9,618 bases of DNA from the NCBI GenBank assembly GCA_003519965.1, contig DOVS01000319.1, positions 1-9,618 on the forward strand. The letters are read 5' to 3'. The first letter of the stretch is position 1, and each line of letters opens with the position of its first letter. This document shows, piece after piece, positions 6,170 to 9,618 of this stretch. A program made the translations under genes and the position numbers. The notes beneath the pieces are model-generated. The model did not search any database. It was not told the origin of the DNA and saw nothing but the letters and a program-made list of their open reading frames with translations. Source of the DNA: Betaproteobacteria bacterium. GTDB taxonomy: Bacteria; Pseudomonadota; Gammaproteobacteria; Burkholderiales; UBA9220.

Positions 6170-7534
6170 TTAATAGTCTCCCGCGTGGGCGAAGTTCTCG
6201 AAGCGGGTATGCTCTCCTAGGAAGGTAAGGCGCACAGTGCCAATGGGGCCGTTACGCTGCTTACCGACGATAATTTCCGCCGCGCCTTTATCGGGGCTGT
6301 CCGGGTTGTACACTTCGTCGCGATAAATAAATAGAATCAGGTCGGCGTCCTGTTCGATCGCACCCGATTCCCGCAGATCGGACATCACCGGCCGTTTGTT
6401 GGGCCGCTGCTCCAAGCTGCGATTAAGCTGCGACAGCGCGACGACCGGCACATCGAGTTCTTTGGCTAGTGCTTTGAGCGAGCGCGAGATTTCAGAGATT
6501 TCCGTCGCGCGATTCTCCCCTGAACTATTGGCCGACATCAATTGCAGATAGTCGATCACAATTAGGCCTAGCTTGCCGCATTGGCGATAAATACGGCGAG
6601 CGCGAGCACGCAGGTCCAGTGCGTTAAGCGCCGGCGTCTCGTCGATATAGATGGGCGCCTCGCTCAATTTACCGAGCGCGTAGGTCAATCGCTGCCAGTC
6701 GTCTTCTTCCAGCTTACCCGTGCGCAGTTTGTGCTGATCGAGCCGGCCCACCGAACCGATCATCCGCGTGACTAATTGGGTGCCCCCCATTTCCATGCTA
6801 AACACCGCCACCGGCAATTTGGCGTCCAGCGCTACATACTCGGCGACATTGAGGGAAAACGCCGTTTTCCCCATGCTGGGGCGGCCGGCAACGATGATTA
6901 AGTCGCCTGACTGCAAACCAGAGGTCATGCTGTCGAGATCGGTATAGCCGGTGGGCATGCCGGTCACTTCGCTGGGATCGTCGCGGTTGTAGAGCATATC
7001 GATGCGCTCCACCACCTCGGCCAACAGCGGCTGAATTTCGGAAAATCCCTGCTGACCGCGCGCACCGGCCTCAGCAATTTCAAAAATTCGCGCCTCCGCC
7101 TCATCCAGCAATTGCCGCGCGGTTTTCCCCATGGGGCGGTAAGCGCTATCGGCGATGGCGGCGCCGATTTCCACCAAGTGGCGCATCACCGCGCGTTCCC
7201 GGACAATTTCCGCGTAACGGCGGATGTTGACCGCGCTTGGCGTATTCTCGACCAGCGCACCCAAATAAGCCAATCCCCCGGCATCCTGCAAGCGGGCGCT
7301 ATTTTCCAGCGACTCGGCAACAGTAATGACGTCGGCGGGTTTCGACTGTTCCAAAAGCTGGGTGATGTGCTGATAAATCAGCCGATGATCGTGACGATAC
7401 AAATCGCCTGCGCCAATAACATCGGCGACCCGATCCCACGCCTGGTTGTCCAATAGCAAGCCGCCCAGCACGGATTGCTCGGCCTCCACCGAGTGAGGCG
7501 GCAGCTTGAGGGAGTCCATTTGCTCGTCGATCAT
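6170..7534 (-). CDS. dnaB: Replicative DNA helicase DnaB
   Basis: A 454-residue hexameric helicase that unwinds DNA ahead of the replication fork and recruits primase. The N-terminal domain (about 11-115, starting LPPHSVEAEQSVLGGLLLDN) and linker are followed by the RecA-like C-terminal domain. Walker A is GRPSMGKT at 217-224, FSMEMG at 245-250, Walker B is LIVIDYLQLM at 324-333, and ALSQLNRSLE (366-375) and DLRESGAIEQDAD (386-398) are typical DnaB motifs. No intein interrupts the Walker region, a common intein site in this family. Start choice is uncertain: the ATG at 7534 has GAGG about 15 bases upstream, while the in-frame ATG at 7519 would drop only five residues. It leads the dnaB-alr-radA-FHA operon. 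Confidence 0.98.
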   Translation of the reverse strand: MIDEQMDSLKLPPHSVEAEQSVLGGLLLDNQAWDRVADVIGAGDLYRHDHRLIYQHITQLLEQSKPADVITVAESLENSARLQDAGGLAYLGALVENTPSAVNIRRYAEIVRERAVMRHLVEIGAAIADSAYRPMGKTARQLLDEAEARIFEIAEAGARGQQGFSEIQPLLAEVVERIDMLYNRDDPSEVTGMPTGYTDLDSMTSGLQSGDLIIVAGRPSMGKTAFSLNVAEYVALDAKLPVAVFSMEMGGTQLVTRMIGSVGRLDQHKLRTGKLEEDDWQRLTYALGKLSEAPIYIDETPALNALDLRARARRIYRQCGKLGLIVIDYLQLMSANSSGENRATEISEISRSLKALAKELDVPVVALSQLNRSLEQRPNKRPVMSDLRESGAIEQDADLILFIYRDEVYNPDSPDKGAAEIIVGKQRNGPIGTVRLTFLGEHTRFENFAHAGDY

Positions 7535-7574
7535 GGGATGTTAGGAGACCTCGGGAAAAAGCGGCGCGCGATGT

Positions 7575-7606
7575 CAGTATACGGACTGATCGTTGCAAGT
7601 ATACTG
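7575..7606. promoter_or_regulatory. Inverted repeat with two TATACT boxes upstream of dnaB
   Basis: The arms cagtatac (7575-7582) and gtatactg (7599-7606) are perfect inverted copies separated by 16 bp, 40 to 70 bases before the dnaB start. Read on the minus strand, the region contains two TATACT hexamers (7603-7598 and 7581-7576), each one base from the -10 consensus; neither has a good -35 at 16-18 bp. It could be the dnaB promoter, a repressor operator, or both. It does not match the usual LexA pattern CTG-N10-CAG. Confidence 0.4.
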
Positions 7607-7633
7607 GATTTCCCGCCGTACCGCGGCGCACCG

Positions 7634-7665
7634 AAAAACAAAAAGGGCTGTGTCGCCACAGCCCT
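7634..7665 (-). terminator. Intrinsic terminator of the rpsF-rplI operon
   Basis: On the minus strand a perfect 9-bp stem (agggctgtg / cacagccct, 7644-7665) with a four-base loop is followed by TTTTTGTTTTT (7644-7634). It begins 27 bases after the rplI stop. The other strand lacks a T-run, so it works for the minus strand only and insulates dnaB. Confidence 0.93.
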
Positions 7666-7691
7666 CTGTTTGGGTAAAAAAATGGCCCGCT

Positions 7692-8141
7692 CTAATTTTC
7701 GCCTAATACGGAAACGGTGATATGGGCGTCAACATCGGTATGCAGCATAATAACCACAGGATAATCCCCAATCGCCTTCAAATGACCGGCGGACATCCGA
7801 ACTTCCGGCTTAGTCACGTCAAACCCCTGGGCGTTGAGCGCATCCACCACGTCGCCGTTGCTAACGGAGCCGAACAACTTACCGTCCATTCCCGCCTTAC
7901 GGGTAATTTGCAACAAGTATCCTTCAAGTTTCTCGGCGCGCGCCTGGGCCTGGGCCAGCTTTTCCGCCTGAATGTTTTCCAGCTCGGCGCGTTTCTGCTT
8001 GAATTCTTCTAAATTCGCTGCTGTCGCCCTTCTGGCTTTACCGTGCGGAATAAGATAATTACGAGCGTAACCGTCCTTGACGCTCACCACGTCACCCAGC
8101 TGACCTAGGTTCACCACTTTCTCAATCAAGATAATTTCCAT
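7692..8141 (-). CDS. rplI: 50S ribosomal protein L9
   Basis: A 149-residue protein, identical in length to E. coli L9. It binds domain V of 23S rRNA through its N-terminal domain and helps maintain reading frame. The N-terminal domain carries the L9 signature [20 protein letters not shown] (16-35). A long charged connecting helix (about 41-75, rich in Glu, Lys, Gln and Ala) joins the C-terminal domain with [15 protein letters not shown]. The ATG at 8141 is chosen because AAGGGGGA lies just upstream, overlapping the rpsR stop codon, and the product then begins MEIILIEKV as in the family. Last gene before the terminator. Confidence 0.98.
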   Translation of the reverse strand: MEIILIEKVVNLGQLGDVVSVKDGYARNYLIPHGKARRATAANLEEFKQKRAELENIQAEKLAQAQARAEKLEGYLLQITRKAGMDGKLFGSVSNGDVVDALNAQGFDVTKPEVRMSAGHLKAIGDYPVVIMLHTDVDAHITVSVLGEN

Positions 8142-8151
8142 GGCGTCCCCC

Positions 8152-8421
8152 TTAATGCAAATCGGTGTACGGCAACAGCGCCAAAAAACGCGCACGCTTT
8201 ACCGCTTCGCTTAATTGGCGCTGATATTTGCTGTGGGTGCCTGTAATACGGCAAGGAATAATTCTGCCATTCTCGGTAATGAAGTCGCGCAGCAAATCCA
8301 CATCTTTATAATCGACATACTTAATCCCTTCGGTCGTAAAGCGGCAATACTTCCTGCGCCGGCCAAAGGGAGAACTGCGACGACGCTTGACGCCCTGTTT
8401 TTTCCCGCCCATCTTTTTCAT
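8152..8421 (-). CDS. rpsR: 30S ribosomal protein S18
   Basis: An 89-residue protein of the small-subunit platform that contacts S6. The conserved core runs [19 protein letters not shown], then [20 protein letters not shown] and [20 protein letters not shown], with the Arg/Lys-rich N-terminal tail usual for S18. The ATG at 8421 has GAGG six bases upstream; an in-frame TTG at 8427 would add two residues and a downstream ATG at 8412 would remove three. It lies 12 bases after priB and 10 before rplI. Confidence 0.97.
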   Translation of the reverse strand: MKKMGGKKQGVKRRRSSPFGRRRKYCRFTTEGIKYVDYKDVDLLRDFITENGRIIPCRITGTHSKYQRQLSEAVKRARFLALLPYTDLH

Positions 8422-8433
8422 AATCAACCTCGC

Positions 8434-8733
8434 TTAAATCAATTCAATTCGTTTCACATGCAACACCAGTCGCATGCCTTGGCGACCACGGCGCGCTAAA
8501 AACCCTTCGACGCCCACGACGTCGCCGACTTTAAAACGGGCGGCCTGAATAGCGGTTTCGGCCATTGCAAGAAGCGGAACCTCGCACACGGCGCGACGTT
8601 TAAACCCAGCCTCCCACTGCTCCGAATCGTGCGCGATCACTAAATCGAGCGCCGAAACGCCCGCCGGTGTATAGCGCAACGGGGTGATCTCGCTGATTCG
8701 CCCGCACAATACGATGCGGTTGCACGACGTCAC
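8434..8733 (-). CDS. priB: Primosomal replication protein PriB, GTG start
   Basis: A 99-residue single-OB-fold, single-stranded-DNA-binding protein that works with PriA in restarting stalled forks by promoting DnaB loading. It contains LRYTPAGVSALDLVIAHDSEQ (about 19-39) and GDVVGVEGFLARRGR in the second half, both typical of betaproteobacterial PriB. Its place between rpsF and rpsR is the classic location. No in-frame ATG exists near the N-terminus; GTG at 8733 gives the expected length. The nearest Shine-Dalgarno, GGAGGA, is about 14 bases upstream inside the end of rpsF, so expression probably depends on coupling to rpsF, four bases upstream. The start is therefore less certain than the gene. 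Confidence 0.93.
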   Translation of the reverse strand: MTSCNRIVLCGRISEITPLRYTPAGVSALDLVIAHDSEQWEAGFKRRAVCEVPLLAMAETAIQAARFKVGDVVGVEGFLARRGRQGMRLVLHVKRIELI

Positions 8734-8737
8734 CTAA

Positions 8738-9139
8738 TTACGCGGTTTCCTCCGTGGCTTCCTTAGTTTCCGTAGGCTCCGCACCGCCTTCGGTGGGCGC
8801 TTGCAGCACGGACTTGGCCTTTTCTTCGCGCATCATGGGAGACGGGGTGATCTCCGCATGATTCATGCGCACGGTCAAATGACGCAGTACGGCGTCATTA
8901 AAGCGGAAAGCATGCTCCAGCTCGTCGAGGACGGGCTGGCCGCACTCGATATTCATCAGCACGTAATGCGCCTTATGCACTTTTTGAATTGGGTAAGCCA
9001 GTTGGCGCCGGCCCCAGTCTTCCAGGCGGTGAAGGCCGCCGCCGCCAGTGGTCACGATGCCTCGGTAGCGCTCGATCATGCCAGGCACTTGCTCGCTCTG
9101 ATCTGGATGAACGATAAAAACGATCTCATAATGGCGCAT
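8738..9139 (-). CDS. rpsF: 30S ribosomal protein S6
   Basis: A 133-residue S6, a ferredoxin-like protein that pairs with S18 on the 30S platform. Conserved blocks are [18 protein letters not shown] at the start, [25 protein letters not shown] and [15 protein letters not shown]. The last 30 residues form a Glu/Thr-rich disordered tail ending ATEETA; in enterobacteria a similar acidic tail is extended by RimK, but here it does not end in a Glu pair. The ATG at 9139 is set by AAGGAG five bases upstream. First gene of its operon, and the OB-fold protein PriB follows directly. Confidence 0.98.
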   Translation of the reverse strand: MRHYEIVFIVHPDQSEQVPGMIERYRGIVTTGGGGLHRLEDWGRRQLAYPIQKVHKAHYVLMNIECGQPVLDELEHAFRFNDAVLRHLTVRMNHAEITPSPMMREEKAKSVLQAPTEGGAEPTETKEATEETA

Positions 9140-9211
9140 GAAAACTCCTTGTGGACAATAAAGCCTCCCGTTCATGCTATTTCGGTGAGGCAAGGGCTTA
9201 AAAAGCGGGAA

Positions 9212-9240
9212 ATTTTAACGCCGCTGCTTGAAAAAATCAA
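9212..9240 (-). promoter_or_regulatory. Probable promoter of the rpsF operon
   Basis: On the minus strand TTGATT (9240-9235) and TAAAAT (9217-9212) are separated by 17 bp; they match four of six and five of six consensus bases. Initiation near 9205 would give a leader of about 65 bases. The -35 overlaps the rlmB stop codon. Confidence 0.5.
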
Positions 9241-9618
9241 GCACTTAGCGACACAGCGCGTTGACGGTGGGTTTCAAACAAGCAGACGCCGGCGGCAACG
9301 GAGACATTTAAACTATCCACCGTTCCCACCATGGGAATGCGCACGATCTGGTCGCAGGTTTCTCGGGTCAAACGGCGCAATCCCTCCCCTTCAGCGCCCA
9401 TTACCCAGGCGATCGGCCCGCGTAATCGCGCCGTTAGCAAATCGTGCTCGGCTTCGCCAGCCGCCCCGATGACCCAAACGCCGCGCGCTTTGAGCTCGCG
9501 CAAGGTACGCGCCAGATTGGTCACGGTAACGAACGGCACCGTATCCGCCGCGCCGCTCGCAACCTTGCGCGCGGCAGGAGTGAGCGGCGCGGCGCGGTCT
9601 TTCGGCGCCACCACCGCA
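9237..9618 (-). CDS. rlmB: 23S rRNA 2'-O-ribose G2251 methyltransferase RlmB, C-terminal part
   Basis: The reading frame is open to the window edge, so the N-terminus lies outside. The visible 127 or so residues are the SPOUT-fold catalytic domain of RlmB, which methylates G2251 in the P-loop of 23S rRNA with S-adenosylmethionine. Evidence is the order of family motifs: [29 protein letters not shown] and the trefoil-knot motif [17 protein letters not shown], which binds the cofactor. The C-terminus ends shortly after [11 protein letters not shown], as usual. The stop codon sits inside the likely -35 region of the rpsF promoter, so no separate terminator is evident between the two genes. The GTG at 9614 is internal, not a start. 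Confidence 0.96.
   Translation of the reverse strand, partial: AVVAPKDRAAPLTPAARKVASGAADTVPFVTVTNLARTLRELKARGVWVIGAAGEAEHDLLTARLRGPIAWVMGAEGEGLRRLTRETCDQIVRIPMVGTVDSLNVSVAAGVCLFETHRQRAVSLSA

Noticed and set aside
6170..7534. Intein insertion in dnaB
   Set aside because: The Walker A and downstream motifs are contiguous and the protein has normal length.
9226..9242. Hairpin gcttga / tcaagc at the end of rlmB
   Set aside because: On the minus strand the T-run is in the loop rather than after the stem, so it does not look like an intrinsic terminator; it overlaps the likely -35 of rpsF.
8801..9472. A 223-codon open frame on the plus strand
   Set aside because: It is antisense to rpsF and rlmB, crosses the rpsF promoter and has no recognisable domain; the minus-strand genes are certain.

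Overview
The window looks like core chromosome of a moderately GC-rich proteobacterium, most likely a betaproteobacterium. The basis is the gene order (rlmB, then rpsF-priB-rpsR-rplI, then dnaB-alr-radA-FHA) and the family flavour of PriB, the YciK-type reductase and the CbiB/AmpE-like membrane protein. The lineage call is inference; there is no rRNA or other definitive marker here.

Layout, right to left because almost everything is on the minus strand. The right edge holds the C-terminal part of the 23S rRNA methyltransferase RlmB. After a promoter-bearing gap comes the ribosomal/primosomal operon rpsF-priB-rpsR-rplI, closed by a clear minus-strand intrinsic terminator (7634-7665). A short regulatory gap with an 8-bp inverted repeat (7575-7606) precedes a second compact operon: dnaB (replicative helicase), alr (alanine racemase), radA (recombination/repair ATPase) and a double-FHA-domain protein. 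Its last gene ends tail to tail with, and overlaps by 23 bp, the only confident plus-strand gene, a YciK-type short-chain dehydrogenase (2200-2961).

Divergent from yciK, across a 142-bp gap with a consensus -10 box, lies a third minus-strand operon: a small membrane-anchored GyrI-like-domain protein (TTG start), a CobD/CbiB/AmpE-family membrane protein, and finally a broken gene filling positions 663 to 1. No single reading frame there codes for a protein. Pieced across frames, it is a CobC-like histidine phosphatase with the RHG motif, the E-x-x-FG-x-x-EG-type motif and the second catalytic HAG motif all recognisable, but split by three apparent frameshifts and one in-frame stop.

Functionally, the window covers translation (S6, S18, L9, RlmB), replication and restart (PriB, DnaB), recombination (RadA), cell wall precursor supply (Alr), one phospho-dependent signalling adaptor (FHA protein) and an uncharacterised membrane/phosphatase cluster that has lost its phosphatase. 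I see no mobile element, CRISPR array, tRNA or rRNA. I found no convincing new multi-gene system. The strongest hidden signal is the decayed phosphatase, followed by the apparent Tyr-to-Phe change at the YciK-like active site.
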